A DNA stretch of 64,000 bases from Microbacterium mitrae (GCF_008017445.1 NZ_VRSW01000005.1:1-64000), one strand, 5' to 3'. Shown: positions 26,925 through 35,705, counted from the stretch's first letter. A program made the numbers and translations. The notes: a model not told the origin generated them from the letters alone.

Positions 26925-27712
26925 CCGCGCACTCGGGTGTTGAGGTTCGTGGCGTCAGCAAGGCTTTTGGTAAGCCCGGCTCGCGCGTCACGGTACTTCA
27001 CGACATCAACCTGACCATCAACTCCGGCGAGTTCGTCTCGGTTATTGGCCCCTCTGGTTGCGGCAAATCAACGCTGCTGAAGGTCGTCGCTGGGCTCGTG
27101 GAACAAGACGAGGGCACCGTGACCGTTGGCGGCAAGTCCGTCAAGGAGGCATCGCGCGACAAGCTCATCGGCTTGGTTCCGCAGTCTCCGGCGCTGTTGC
27201 CATGGAAGTCTGTGATCGACAACGTCAAGGTTCCGCTCAAGGTCAACCGCAAGGGCAACGCGGGGCGCCAGCTTCGCGATCCGGCCGAGCTTCTGCAGTC
27301 TTTCGGGCTCGGCCAGGCGATGAACAAGTTCCCCGGTCAGCTCAGCGGTGGCATGCAGCAGCGTGCGGCGATCGCCCGTGGCTTCGTGTTCGACCCGACC
27401 ATCATGCTGATGGACGAGCCGTTCTCGGCCCTCGATGAGATCAATCGTGACCAGCAGCGCATCGCGCTCTTGGACTTCTGGCAGTCCAACCAAAAGTCCG
27501 TGATGTTTGTCACCCACTCGGTGCCAGAGGCCATCGTGCTCTCTGATCGAATCGTGGTGATGGCCGCCCACCCCGGCCGCATCGCCGAGATTATCGACGT
27601 GAACCTGCCCCGACCGCGCACGGCTGAGTCGTACGCCACCGAAGAGTTCCGTGAACTCGAGGGCATCGTTCGTCGTTCGCTGCACACGCAGATGGAGAAG
27701 GCATATGCCTGA
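26909..27712 (+). CDS. ABC importer ATPase
   Basis: A 267-residue ATPase of the nitrate/sulfonate/taurine importer class. Walker A is GPSGCGKSTLLK, the Q-loop is in LVPQSPALLPW, the signature is LSGGMQQRAAIARG, and Walker B is IMLMDEPFSALDE. Two starts are possible: ATG 26909 with GGAG ten bases upstream, or ATG 26921, which overlaps the binding-protein stop by ATGA. It drives uptake through the permease encoded next. Confidence 0.93.
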   Translation: MAERMTAHSGVEVRGVSKAFGKPGSRVTVLHDINLTINSGEFVSVIGPSGCGKSTLLKVVAGLVEQDEGTVTVGGKSVKEASRDKLIGLVPQSPALLPWKSVIDNVKVPLKVNRKGNAGRQLRDPAELLQSFGLGQAMNKFPGQLSGGMQQRAAIARGFVFDPTIMLMDEPFSALDEINRDQQRIALLDFWQSNQKSVMFVTHSVPEAIVLSDRIVVMAAHPGRIAEIIDVNLPRPRTAESYATEEFRELEGIVRRSLHTQMEKAYA

Positions 27713-28544
27713 AATTGGAACCGCAACAGCAACCATGGCGGCACAGGAGCGCGCGACACAGCCACGGACAATTCCGTCGTGGCTGAAATGGGCCAACTGG
27801 GTTCCCACCCTCATCACCTTCGTCATCGCCGGTGTGCTGTGGCAGGTCGTGGCGTGGACCAATCCGTATGTGATCCCCACGCTCGATGCGATCGTCGAAA
27901 CCCTGGTGGAAGACGCCGGCATGTACTGGCAGAACTTCCTGGTGACGCTTCTCGAAGTCGTGGTTGGCGCGAGCGGCGGCATCATTGCAGGCTTCTTGGT
28001 GGCAGTCATCATGGCCGAGTTTCAGATCATTGAGCGTGCCGTCATGCCGCTGGTCATCATCATCATGGTGACCCCGATTGTGGCGATCGCCCCGGCCCTG
28101 GTTGTGGCGTTCGGTTTCGGCATGATCCCGAAGTTCATCGTCACCGGTCTCGTGGTGTTCTTCCCCATGCTGGTGAACTCCCTGGCAGGTCTGCGCGATG
28201 TTGACCCGCGTGCTCTTGACGTCTTCCAGACGCTGCACGCGAGCCGCTGGGAGATCTTCCGCGACCTGCGTCTGCCCGGCTGCATGCCGTTCGTGTTCGC
28301 GGGCCTTCGCATCGCACTCCCGCTCGCCGTTGTTGGTGCGGCCGTCGCAGAATTTGTGGCAGCCGGTCAGCAGGCCGGTCTCGGCTCGCTCGTGACCACA
28401 TCGGCCGCCCAAGCAAACCTGCCCGTCACGTGGGGCGCAATCACCCTGCTGTGTGTCATGGGTGTCGCGCTGATCGCCATCCTCGCCCTGGTACGCAAGC
28501 GCGTGCTGTGGTGGGCTGACGGCGACATCGTCGCCAAGGGCTAA
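27705..28544 (+). CDS. ABC importer permease
   Basis: A 279-residue permease with about six membrane segments and the EAA-type cytoplasmic loop ALDVFQTLHASRWEIFRDLRL. ATG 27705 follows GGAGAAGG and overlaps the ATPase stop by eight bases. It forms the importer with the two preceding genes. It is followed by a hairpin and then the flavin monooxygenase gene. Confidence 0.93.
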   Translation: MPEIGTATATMAAQERATQPRTIPSWLKWANWVPTLITFVIAGVLWQVVAWTNPYVIPTLDAIVETLVEDAGMYWQNFLVTLLEVVVGASGGIIAGFLVAVIMAEFQIIERAVMPLVIIIMVTPIVAIAPALVVAFGFGMIPKFIVTGLVVFFPMLVNSLAGLRDVDPRALDVFQTLHASRWEIFRDLRLPGCMPFVFAGLRIALPLAVVGAAVAEFVAAGQQAGLGSLVTTSAAQANLPVTWGAITLLCVMGVALIAILALVRKRVLWWADGDIVAKG

Positions 28545-28555
28545 TAAATCCAGCG

Positions 28556-28573
28556 GGCCGTCAACCGACGGCC
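28556..28573 (+). terminator. Hairpin between permease and monooxygenase genes
   Basis: A perfect 7-bp GC stem (28556-28562 with 28567-28573) and AACC loop, with no T run. More likely a processing or attenuation point than a full stop, since the next gene lies 23 bases further. Confidence 0.4.
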
Positions 28574-28595
28574 GCCTGAAGGTAAGGAAATATCC

Positions 28596-29945
28596 ATGGT
28601 CAAGCAGCTTCGACTCGGACTGTTTGAGAACGCGCAGGCGAACGACTCGGGAACGTCCACGTGGCGCCACCCCGACAACCAGCGCTACCTCTTTGATCGT
28701 CTTGACTACTGGGGTCAGACGGCCAAGCTGGCCGAAGATGCCGGATTCGACTTCCTCTTCCTCGCTGACGCGTGGGGTTGGGCTGAGGTCAATGGCACCC
28801 GCCCCGATATCGCCACCACTGAGGGGCTCGACCTGCCGCGGCTTGACCCGGCGATCGTGCTCGCAGCGCTGATTCCGCAGACGACGCGGCTGGGGCTGGT
28901 GGCAACCGGATCGGTGCTCCTGGAGCCGCCGTATTCGTTCGCACGTCGCATGGCTACGCTCGACATCTTGTCGGGTGGGCGCATCGGCTGGAACATTGTG
29001 ACCACCGGAACCGCAGACACCGCCGTGCAGGCATTCGGCGTTGACATGGTTGGTCACGACGAGCGCTATGTCATGGCCGATGAGTTCATGCAGGTCGTCT
29101 ACAAGCTGTGGGAAGAAGCCTGGGAGCGCGACGCGCTGGTGCGTGACAAGAACGGCGTCTTCGCCGACGCCGACAAGGTGCACCGCATCGCGCACGAGGG
29201 CAAGTACTTCCGCTCACACGGCTACGGCAACACGCAGCGCTCGCCGCAGGGCACGCCCGTGCTGTTCCAGGCGGGCGCATCGCCTGCGGGTCGGGAGTTT
29301 GGCGGCAAGCATGGCGAAGCGATCTTTGTTGGTTCCGGAACCGCGGAGCAGTTGCTGGGGCACTCATCGGCTATTCGCGCGGAGGCCGTCAAGAATGGGC
29401 GTCGTGCCGATGAGGTCAAGGTGATGTCGGCGATGGCCGCCATCGTCGGCTCGACCGAGGAGGAGGCGAAGGCCAAGTACGCGTCCGTTGCCGATGCACA
29501 GGATCCCGCGCTCACGGTGGCGTCATATGCCTGGTTCACCGGTCTTGACCTGTCGAGCTTTGACCGTGACACTCCCATGAAGGAGTTGCACACCGAGCTG
29601 TCGCAGACGCAGGTGGCGCGCTTTGCCGACAAGACCGTTGGCAACGTGCTGGATGACTGGCACGCACACGGTGTTGGCGCGCGCCCGATCGTTGGCACGC
29701 CGGAGCAGGTGGCCGACAAGATGATCGAGCTCGCCGATGGCGGCGATCTGGACGGCTTCTTGTTTGCGCCGACGATTCCGCCGGCGTCGACGAAGGACTT
29801 CGTGGAGCACGTGCTGCCGATTCTTCGCGAGCGCGGTGTCGTGGCGCCGGTGAGTGAGGAGACGTCGACCCTGCGTGAGCGCCTGCTGGGCACCGATAGC
29901 CCAGATTTGGCAGAGTCGCACCCCGGCTCGGCGTACCGCCGCTAG
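28596..29945 (+). CDS. rcaE: Group C flavin monooxygenase, candidate riboflavin hydrolase/lyase (RcaE-like)
   Basis: A 449-residue luciferase-like protein of the NtaA/SnaA/DszA branch. Typical segments are KLAEDAGFDFLFLADAWGW, LIPQTTRLGLVATGSVL, FARRMATLDILSGGRIGWNIVT and GNTQRSPQGTPVLFQAG. Such enzymes use reduced FMN from a separate reductase. In Microbacterium maritypicum, RcaE cleaves riboflavin to lumichrome and ribose with reduced FMN and oxygen. Here the same operon region carries a flavin reductase, riboflavin kinase and ribokinase, which together match that pathway. The RcaE assignment rests on this context; a general desulfurising or amine monooxygenase is the alternative. Confidence 0.78.
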   Translation: MVKQLRLGLFENAQANDSGTSTWRHPDNQRYLFDRLDYWGQTAKLAEDAGFDFLFLADAWGWAEVNGTRPDIATTEGLDLPRLDPAIVLAALIPQTTRLGLVATGSVLLEPPYSFARRMATLDILSGGRIGWNIVTTGTADTAVQAFGVDMVGHDERYVMADEFMQVVYKLWEEAWERDALVRDKNGVFADADKVHRIAHEGKYFRSHGYGNTQRSPQGTPVLFQAGASPAGREFGGKHGEAIFVGSGTAEQLLGHSSAIRAEAVKNGRRADEVKVMSAMAAIVGSTEEEAKAKYASVADAQDPALTVASYAWFTGLDLSSFDRDTPMKELHTELSQTQVARFADKTVGNVLDDWHAHGVGARPIVGTPEQVADKMIELADGGDLDGFLFAPTIPPASTKDFVEHVLPILRERGVVAPVSEETSTLRERLLGTDSPDLAESHPGSAYRR

Positions 29946-29951
29946 AACCGA

Positions 29952-29990
29952 AAAGCGACCTCGGGCGATTGAATCGCCCGAGGTCGCTTT
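29952..29990. terminator. Bidirectional terminator
   Basis: A perfect 18-bp stem (29952-29969 with 29973-29990) with a three-base loop, then GTCATTTTT. It separates the monooxygenase gene from the convergent PadR gene. Confidence 0.93.
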
Positions 29991-30008
29991 GTCATTTTTG
30001 CGCTTCGG

Positions 30009-30572
30009 TTACTCGCCAGCGAAGTGGTATTCGCCGTGCTTGAGGCGTTCCAGTAGCGAGAGAATCCACTGCTTCTCGGCGAGCAGTCGTGCCGTCGACA
30101 GATCGAAGATCTCGCGCACGTACTTGGGTGTTGTGGGGGAGACCAGGGTGTCTTGCACCTGGAAACCATTGGTGAGCACCAGGGCGTCAATCTTGGTGAG
30201 TCGGTTTTCCAGGCCCGCGATGACCTCTTGGCGCGAGAGTACGAACATGAACGAGGCAATGGTCATGATGGCCTGGGTGTCGAACGGGGCAACATTCCAC
30301 AGGTTTTCCCGCAGCATGCGCTGCAGCTCGACCTCGCCTGCCGAGGAGATTTGGTAGGTGGTGCGGGCCGGGCGCTTGCCCTCGGCCTCGGTGCTGCGCT
30401 CTTCGATGTAGCCGTCGACTTCGAGCGCCCGCAGTGCGTTGTAGATAGACCCGGGCTGAATGTGCGCCCATTCGTCAATGTGCCACGTCATGAGCTCCCG
30501 GCGCAGGAAGTATCCGTGAACGGGCTGGAACTGCTTAACGGCACCAAGCACAATGAGTCGCGTCGTTGACAT
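30009..30572 (-). CDS. PadR-family repressor of the flavin regulon
   Basis: A 187-residue protein. The winged helix is at residues 1-85 (STTRLIVLGAVKQFQPVHGY, IQPGSIYNALRALEVDGYIE, RTTYQISSAGEVELQRML). A helical C-terminal dimer/ligand domain follows. It is divergent from the flavin reductase-kinase-ribokinase unit. The identical palindrome TAGTCAAnnTTGACTA lies in front of that unit and in front of the importer, making this protein the natural repressor. The inducer may be a flavin or lumichrome (inference). The start is ATG 30572. Confidence 0.9.
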   Translation of the reverse strand: MSTTRLIVLGAVKQFQPVHGYFLRRELMTWHIDEWAHIQPGSIYNALRALEVDGYIEERSTEAEGKRPARTTYQISSAGEVELQRMLRENLWNVAPFDTQAIMTIASFMFVLSRQEVIAGLENRLTKIDALVLTNGFQVQDTLVSPTTPKYVREIFDLSTARLLAEKQWILSLLERLKHGEYHFAGE

Positions 30573-30609
30573 GCGTCCATCGTATAGGCGTGATTTGGCC
30601 AATTGAAGG

Positions 30610-30638
30610 TTGTCATACCGGAAATAACTTAATAGACT
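30610..30638 (+). promoter_or_regulatory. Promoter of the flavin reductase unit
   Basis: TTGTCA (30610-30615) and TAGACT (30633-30638) are separated by 17 bases. The predicted transcription start falls on the operator at 30645-30660, so a bound repressor would block initiation. Confidence 0.75.
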
Positions 30639-30644
30639 TCAAAC

Positions 30645-30660
30645 TAGTCAATGTTGACTA
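30645..30660. promoter_or_regulatory. Operator copy 2 (TAGTCAATGTTGACTA)
   Basis: A perfect inverted repeat of 7-bp arms around TG, identical in its arms to the site at 25759-25774. It lies at about +1 of the reductase promoter in the gap shared with the PadR gene. Confidence 0.82.
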
Positions 30661-30677
30661 TATGAACGGGAGGGACC

Positions 30678-31193
30678 ATGTCCACTGCTACTTCTGAAAA
30701 CGCGTCTCGCAGCCACGACCTTCGCAGGGCCTTCTCGGTGTACCCGACAGGCGTCATGGCGCTCGCGGGTGTTGTTGATGGCCGACCGGTCGGCATGGCC
30801 GTCAACTCGTTTACCTCGATCTCACTCGATCCGGCGCTGGTAGCCGTCAGCGCGGCAAAGACGTCGCGCACCTGGCCCGTGCTCTCGGCCCTGCCAGAGC
30901 TGGGTATGAGCGTGCTCGCAAACACGCAGGAGCCGCTGAGCCGCCTGCTGTCATCTCGTGACGCCGAAGACCGCTTTGCGCACCACGTGTGGAACACCTC
31001 GGCTGGCGGCGCCGTGCTGCTTGAGGGTGCCGCGCTGTGGCTGACCTGCCGCCCGTACAACACGGTCGACGCGGGAGACCACGTCATTGGCCTGTACGAA
31101 ATTCTGGACGTCACGGTCTTTGAAGATGTCGAACCGCTGCTGTTTCACCAGAGCCGTTACCGTGCCATCCAGACCGATGACACTCGCGATTGA
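30678..31193 (+). CDS. rcaB: Flavin reductase (RcaB-like)
   Basis: A 171-residue NAD(P)H:flavin reductase of the FMN-binding split-barrel family. Marks are FSVYPTGVMALAG, MAVNSFTSISLDPALVAVSA, and VDAGDHVIGLYEILDV. It should supply reduced FMN to the monooxygenase encoded at 28596, forming a two-component system. ATG 30678 follows GGGAGGGACC. The stop overlaps the riboflavin kinase gene by about 17 bases. Confidence 0.9.
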   Translation: MSTATSENASRSHDLRRAFSVYPTGVMALAGVVDGRPVGMAVNSFTSISLDPALVAVSAAKTSRTWPVLSALPELGMSVLANTQEPLSRLLSSRDAEDRFAHHVWNTSAGGAVLLEGAALWLTCRPYNTVDAGDHVIGLYEILDVTVFEDVEPLLFHQSRYRAIQTDDTRD

Positions 31194-31584
31194 CGCGACG
31201 GTGCAGGTATGCGGCGTTGTCGTGCCGGGCGACGGTCGCGGTCGCGTGCTCGGTTTTCCGACGGCCAATCTGCAACTAGCGCAGCACGAGGTTCCGGCCG
31301 ACGGCGTCTACGTCGCGATCGCCACCATCGAGGGCATGCATGACGAGTTTGATGCCACGGTATCGGTAGGAACCAATCCCACCTTTGGTGGGGAGCGCGC
31401 GCCCCGCGTTGAGGTGTACCTCCACGATGTGACGATTGACCTCTACGGCCACACCATGACCGTGCAGATTCTGGATCTGCTGCGCACGACCGTCGCCTTC
31501 GCTCACGTCGACGAGCTGATCGCGCAGACTGAGCGCGACGTGCAGGCGTCACGCGGTGTGCATGCCGCCCGGCGGGCGCGCTAG
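31177..31584 (+). CDS. rcaA: Stand-alone riboflavin kinase (RcaA-like)
   Basis: A 135-residue protein corresponding only to the kinase half of the usual bifunctional RibF. The signature GRGRVLGFPTANLQL is at about residues 20-34, VSVGTNPTFGG at about residue 60, and DLYGHTMTVQILDLLR near the end. It phosphorylates riboflavin to FMN. Without an FAD synthetase domain it would make only FMN, the cofactor a group C monooxygenase needs. ATG 31177 lies inside the reductase gene's end; GTG 31201 is a later alternative. It is part of the reductase-kinase-ribokinase unit. Confidence 0.9.
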   Translation: MTLAIDATVQVCGVVVPGDGRGRVLGFPTANLQLAQHEVPADGVYVAIATIEGMHDEFDATVSVGTNPTFGGERAPRVEVYLHDVTIDLYGHTMTVQILDLLRTTVAFAHVDELIAQTERDVQASRGVHAARRAR

Positions 31585-31608
31585 CCTGGCTGGAACGAAG
31601 GAGATGTG

Positions 31609-32478
31609 ATGTCGCGTGACGTTGTTGTCGTAGGCAGTGCCAACCTCGATCTCGTGGTGGGCGTGGCACGCCCGCCGCAGGTAGGCGAAACCCTTCTCGG
31701 CGATGCGCTCGGACGCCACGCCGGGGGCAAGGGGCTCAACCAGGCGATCGCGGCAGCTCGCGCCGGGGCGCCCACGCGCTTCGCCGCCATGGTGGGCGAC
31801 GACGATGCGGGCGCGTATCTGCAGCAGACATTGGAGTCGGCTGGGGTGAGCGGAACCATGCTGATCACGAAAGAGGCGCCCACCGGAGTCGCGCACATCT
31901 TTTCGTACCCGGACGGTGACAACTCCATCGTGGTCGCCGCCGGCGCCAACTCGCACCTCACGCCCGAGCACGTCGAGGCTGCCGTCGCCGGCGCCGCGGT
32001 GGTGCTGGCGCAACTGGAGGTTCCGCTGGAGACGGTGGCGGCTGCATTGGCCGCCGCCAACGAAGCCGGTGCCTTCTCGATCGTGAATGCCGCACCCGCG
32101 AATCCCGACGCTCTCACCGTGCTGTCGCTGGCCGATGCGGTGGTCGTCAACGAAACCGAGTGCGCCGAGTTTGGCGGTGTCGAGGCGCTTCAGAGTCTGG
32201 GCGTTGAGATGGTTGTCGTCACCCGCGGTGGCGACGGCGTCGATGGCTACTTCATCGGCAACGAGCCCATTCACATTGACGCTTTTGCCATCACACCCGT
32301 TGACACCACGGGTGCTGGCGACGCGTTCTGCGGTGCGTTCGCTGCCGCGATCGCCATCGGCGCCGACTTTCCCGCGGCGCTGCGCCGTGGTTCCGCCGCC
32401 GGTGCGATTCTCGCGCAGTACCCCGGCGCGAACACCCGAGAGCTCACCCCTGCGGCGATCGACGCGCTCGCAGGCTAG
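31609..32478 (+). CDS. rcaD: Ribokinase (RcaD-like)
   Basis: A 289-residue PfkB-family sugar kinase. The N-terminal [10 protein letters not shown], the [15 protein letters not shown] motif, and the catalytic [13 protein letters not shown] near the C-terminus match ribokinase. In riboflavin breakdown it phosphorylates the released ribose so that it enters the pentose phosphate pathway. ATG 31609 has AAGGAG five bases upstream; an earlier GTG at 31606 is too close. The 3' end overlaps the convergent gene by four bases. A housekeeping ribokinase is the alternative, but no ribose transporter is nearby. Confidence 0.9.
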   Translation: MSRDVVVVGSANLDLVVGVARPPQVGETLLGDALGRHAGGKGLNQAIAAARAGAPTRFAAMVGDDDAGAYLQQTLESAGVSGTMLITKEAPTGVAHIFSYPDGDNSIVVAAGANSHLTPEHVEAAVAGAAVVLAQLEVPLETVAAALAAANEAGAFSIVNAAPANPDALTVLSLADAVVVNETECAEFGGVEALQSLGVEMVVVTRGGDGVDGYFIGNEPIHIDAFAITPVDTTGAGDAFCGAFAAAIAIGADFPAALRRGSAAGAILAQYPGANTRELTPAAIDALAG

Positions 32479-33233
32479 GCCGAATCGCGCCCCGCATCAT
32501 GTGATGCGGGAAGCGGTGCGACGACGGCGGGGGCCGGAAGCACGCGGGTTTCTGCGATGACGGTGGTCTCCGCGCGCATGCGTGCGGCTTCGGCCTCGGC
32601 CAGGCGACCCTTGAGGTCGGCGGTCACCTGCATCTTGTCGATCCACGCGAGGGCGAGTGCCGAGAAGATGAAGGCCATGTGAATGATGACCTGCCAGAAC
32701 GCGCCCTCTTCGGTGACGCCCTGACCGTGGGTTCCGCCTTCGTTGATGCCGGGGGCGGTGCCGTTTTTCATGTTGGTGACCTCGATGAAGGTCTTCAGCA
32801 GGTGAATTGACGAAATGCCGATGATCGCCATGGCGAGCTTGACCTTGAGCACGTTGGCGTTGACGTGGCTGAGCCATTCGGGCTGGTCGGGGTGCTCGTC
32901 GAGGTTGATCTTGGAGACGAACGTCTCATACCCGCCGACGATCACCATGATGAGCAGGTTCGCGATCATCGCGACGTCGATCAGGCCGAGAACGCCCAGC
33001 ATGATCGTGGCTTCTTCTGGGTGGTGACCGCTTGCGATCTTGCCGATCACATCGTCACCAACAAGACCGATCAGGTCAAAGACGAAGACGACAACATAGA
33101 CGAGCTGGGCGACGATGAGGCCAAGGTAGATGGGCGCCTGCAGCCAGCGGCTGGCAAAGATAAACCCACCAAGGGCGCGAGCGCTGGGCCGCGTGTTGTA
33201 GATGAGCTCACCGGATGCCGATCGCTTTGCCAT
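32475..33233 (-). CDS. YqhA-family (UPF0114) membrane protein
   Basis: A 252-residue membrane protein with four hydrophobic segments: [52 protein letters not shown] and [16 protein letters not shown]. The [10 protein letters not shown] stretch is typical of the UPF0114 family, whose function is unknown. An alanine-rich charged tail follows the last segment. ATG 33233 follows AAGGGG. Confidence 0.9.
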   Translation of the reverse strand: MAKRSASGELIYNTRPSARALGGFIFASRWLQAPIYLGLIVAQLVYVVVFVFDLIGLVGDDVIGKIASGHHPEEATIMLGVLGLIDVAMIANLLIMVIVGGYETFVSKINLDEHPDQPEWLSHVNANVLKVKLAMAIIGISSIHLLKTFIEVTNMKNGTAPGINEGGTHGQGVTEEGAFWQVIIHMAFIFSALALAWIDKMQVTADLKGRLAEAEAARMRAETTVIAETRVLPAPAVVAPLPASHDAGRDSA

Positions 33234-33260
33234 AGTTTCCCCTTTTATCCCCGGGTTCAA

Positions 33261-34076
33261 AAGTCGGTGATCAGAATATCCCGAACTGTGCTTGCGTCAT
33301 CGACATGGGAGCCCGCGCGCGTGCTTTTTGCCCGCGCGGGTCGCTTTGGCCCACCTCGGTGGTTTTTCGCGTGTGCGCGTTTGCTCGCGCGGTGCGCTTT
33401 GCTTCCCGTCAGAGGTTTCGCGGGGGCGCCTTGTCTCACGTCGGAGATCGTGCGCAGTGTACCCCGACACGCGGTGGAGTTGTCACTTTGATCACACCGC
33501 TTCCGACGCGCGGCGAGACGGCGAGGCAGGTGAGGCGGGCGAGGTAGGTGAAGCAGGTGAGACGGGGGAGGCGGCGAGACGGTGCGGCTGGGAGGTGGGT
33601 GATGCTCGAGGCGGCGAGACGGGCGAGGCGGCGAGGCAGGTGAGACGGGTGAGACGGGTGAGGCGGGGGAGGCGGCGAGGCTCGCGGCAGCGCGGGTCGG
33701 ACTCGCTCGCCAGGAGTCGTTCGCGTGAGCCCCGTACTGCTGACCCCTTGGCTCGCAGCCCAGTCTCGTGGTTCCGCTTGCCCTTCGTCGGAACCTCTGT
33801 GACTGGTGAGGCGGATTCCCGGCGTGTCTCGAAACATTCAGCAACGTCTCCGACCTGAAACAACCCAAAGGGCGGAACCACGGTGCGGCTGGGGCGGAAC
33901 CGGCTGGCCTCGGAGGATGGGTGTGGGGTGGTGCAGGTGGGTCAGAGCTCGAACCGCGTGGTCTCGGCGGGTGGGTGAGTGTGGGCCGTGAAGGTGGCTC
34001 CGAGATCGGAACCGTATGGGCGCAACTGGTGGGGTGGGGGGCCGATGCGTGGCTCAGCGCGCGGAAGCGCGCGGCC
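33261..34076. repeat. Gene-poor region with purine-rich GAGGCG/GAGACGG repeats
   Basis: About 820 bp without a convincing gene. From about 33508 to 33690 the plus strand is nearly all purines plus isolated C, built from degenerate units such as GGCGAGACGGGTGA and GAGGCAGGTGA. Before it is a GC palindrome (CCCGCGCG, then CGCGCGGG, 33312-33340); after it are four or more GGTTCC/GGAACC hexamers (33770-34010). Open frames on both strands here give low-complexity Pro/Ser/Arg products and look spurious. Confidence 0.7.
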
Positions 34077-35621
34077 CTAGCGGCGGGTGGGGGGAGTGTG
34101 GGCCATGAAGGCGGCCCAGAGCTCAGCACGCGCGGCGAATGTTTCAAGGCTCAGGCCCAGGGCTCGTTCGGCGGCCTTCATGCGGGCGCGGACGGTGTGG
34201 CGGTGCACGCCGAGTGCTGTTGCGGTGGCCTCGGCGGAACCATTGCATTCGAGATAGGTGCGAACGGTGCGCATCAGCTCGCTTGCACCATTCTCGTCGG
34301 CGGCAATGAGGGGCGCCAGCACGCCGTTGGCGACCACGCGCGATTCGGCACCCAGGGTGCTCAACACCCCGGAAGCCTGGGTGTCGGCGAAGTTGTTGAT
34401 GCCCGGCGTTCCGCGGTCTCGCGCGAGTCGGGCCTGCGCCAACGCGTCGGCAAAGCCGTCGTAGTCGCTCGGGTCGGAGAGCCCCACCGTCAGGTCAAAG
34501 CGGGCCGCAAGTTCGCGCACCAGGGTGGGGTCATCGGCGGGTACGATCACCACCAGATCGCCCTCGTGCCTGCCAAAAAACACCGAGCCGCGTGCTTCGG
34601 CGCCGCGAAGTTCTAGCCATTCGGTCACCGCGTCGAGTCGCGACGGCACTTTCGCAGCCGCGACGATGACGGGCGCCGGCGGCAGCGCGTCACCGGAGGA
34701 GCGAACGACGCGCCGCACAAAAGCGGTGTGACTGGCGTGCAGCGCGTCGATGAGTCCGCCGCGGAGAGCCGCGCGCGATCGCCCGAGTGACTGATGCTGT
34801 TCGAGGGCAAGCCCGGCCATCGCGATCACAGAGGTAACGACGCCGCGGCCCTCCTGGTCAAGCTCCGCGGAGGCGATCGCAATCACGCCACGCAAATGGC
34901 CACCGCGCCCGAGCGTTTGCAGCGTGAACGGTTGATCATCAATGGCCAGAGCGGAACCAGCGCGCGCGCCCCGGCGCAGAACGGCGGCAACCTCGTCGTC
35001 AACGGCCGCGCGGGTTTGTGCCGAAAGCGCGCCCATCGGCGACTCGCGCGTCATGGTTCCGGCGGCATCAAACAGTGCCACCCAGGCACCAAGTTGACGC
35101 GCGAGTTCTGCCACGGTGGCTCCCAGGCCGTCGGGGCGCAGCGCCGCAAGAGAGATCGCGCGCTGGGCATCCAGCGCCCACGAACGGCGGGCGTAGGCCT
35201 GCGCGGCGACCGCCTCGGCGTTCGCGCGGGCGATCGCGATGAAGGGGGTGCGGTAGGGCACCTCAAACAGCGGCAACCCGGCCTGCGCGCACGCCTCAGC
35301 GAGGGCAGGTGGCACGCCGTTGCGCACCACCTCGGTGCCGAAGCCGAGCCCGGCAACACCTCGCGAAGCAAGCCGCTGTACGTACTGCTGAGCCTCGTGC
35401 ATGGTTCCGGTCGCGAACTGCGTGCCCGTCGTCAGCAAGAGGAGGTCGTCGGCCAGAAACGGCGTCGGGTCAGCCAGATCGGTGGTGTGCACCCACCGCA
35501 GTGTGCGGTCCAATGCGCCATCCGGAACATCGCCTGCCGACCCGACGAGCCGCAGCCCGAGGGCGGGGCGATCAAGCAGTGCCCGCAGGGTCGGGGTGAG
35601 CTCGGAGGGCGACGACGGCAT
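34077..35621 (-). CDS. PucR-family transcriptional regulator
   Basis: A 514-residue regulator. The N-terminal PucR domain (residues 1-125) shows VHTTDLADPTPFLADDLLLLTTGTQF. A GGDEF-like CdaR domain is in the middle, and the C-terminal HTH_30 has YLECNGSAEATATALGVHRHTVRARM. It is divergent from gabT and the putrescine genes and probably activates them in response to putrescine or GABA. The gap between the genes holds inverted TGTATA/TATACA. Confidence 0.92.
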   Translation of the reverse strand: MPSSPSELTPTLRALLDRPALGLRLVGSAGDVPDGALDRTLRWVHTTDLADPTPFLADDLLLLTTGTQFATGTMHEAQQYVQRLASRGVAGLGFGTEVVRNGVPPALAEACAQAGLPLFEVPYRTPFIAIARANAEAVAAQAYARRSWALDAQRAISLAALRPDGLGATVAELARQLGAWVALFDAAGTMTRESPMGALSAQTRAAVDDEVAAVLRRGARAGSALAIDDQPFTLQTLGRGGHLRGVIAIASAELDQEGRGVVTSVIAMAGLALEQHQSLGRSRAALRGGLIDALHASHTAFVRRVVRSSGDALPPAPVIVAAAKVPSRLDAVTEWLELRGAEARGSVFFGRHEGDLVVIVPADDPTLVRELAARFDLTVGLSDPSDYDGFADALAQARLARDRGTPGINNFADTQASGVLSTLGAESRVVANGVLAPLIAADENGASELMRTVRTYLECNGSAEATATALGVHRHTVRARMKAAERALGLSLETFAARAELWAAFMAHTPPTRR

Positions 35622-35633
35622 TGTTGTCCGTTC

Positions 35634-35661
35634 TGTATATATGCGTTGCCAACACTATACA
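35634..35661. promoter_or_regulatory. Inverted repeat in the pucR-type/gabT gap
   Basis: TGTATA (35634-35639) and TATACA (35656-35661) form an inverted pair 16 bases apart, with GCGTTG repeated at 35643 and 35673. This is a candidate site of the PucR-type regulator. Confidence 0.45.
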
Positions 35662-35693
35662 GCCGGGATAGTGCGTTGCGCGGGGGATCGGCC

Positions 35694-35699
35694 TACAGT
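35694..35699 (+). promoter_or_regulatory. -10 element of a leaderless promoter
   Basis: TACAGT lies exactly six bases before ATG 35706 of gabT, without a ribosome site. Confidence 0.55.
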
Positions 35700-35705
35700 C
35701 GCGGT

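Noticed and set aside
27591..29195. 534-codon minus-strand open frame
   Set aside because: Antisense to the importer permease and the monooxygenase; the product is rich in His, Asp and Arg without domains.
33257..34147. 296-codon minus-strand open frame in the large gap
   Set aside because: The product is Pro/Ser/Arg low-complexity made by the purine repeat tract; no start signal.
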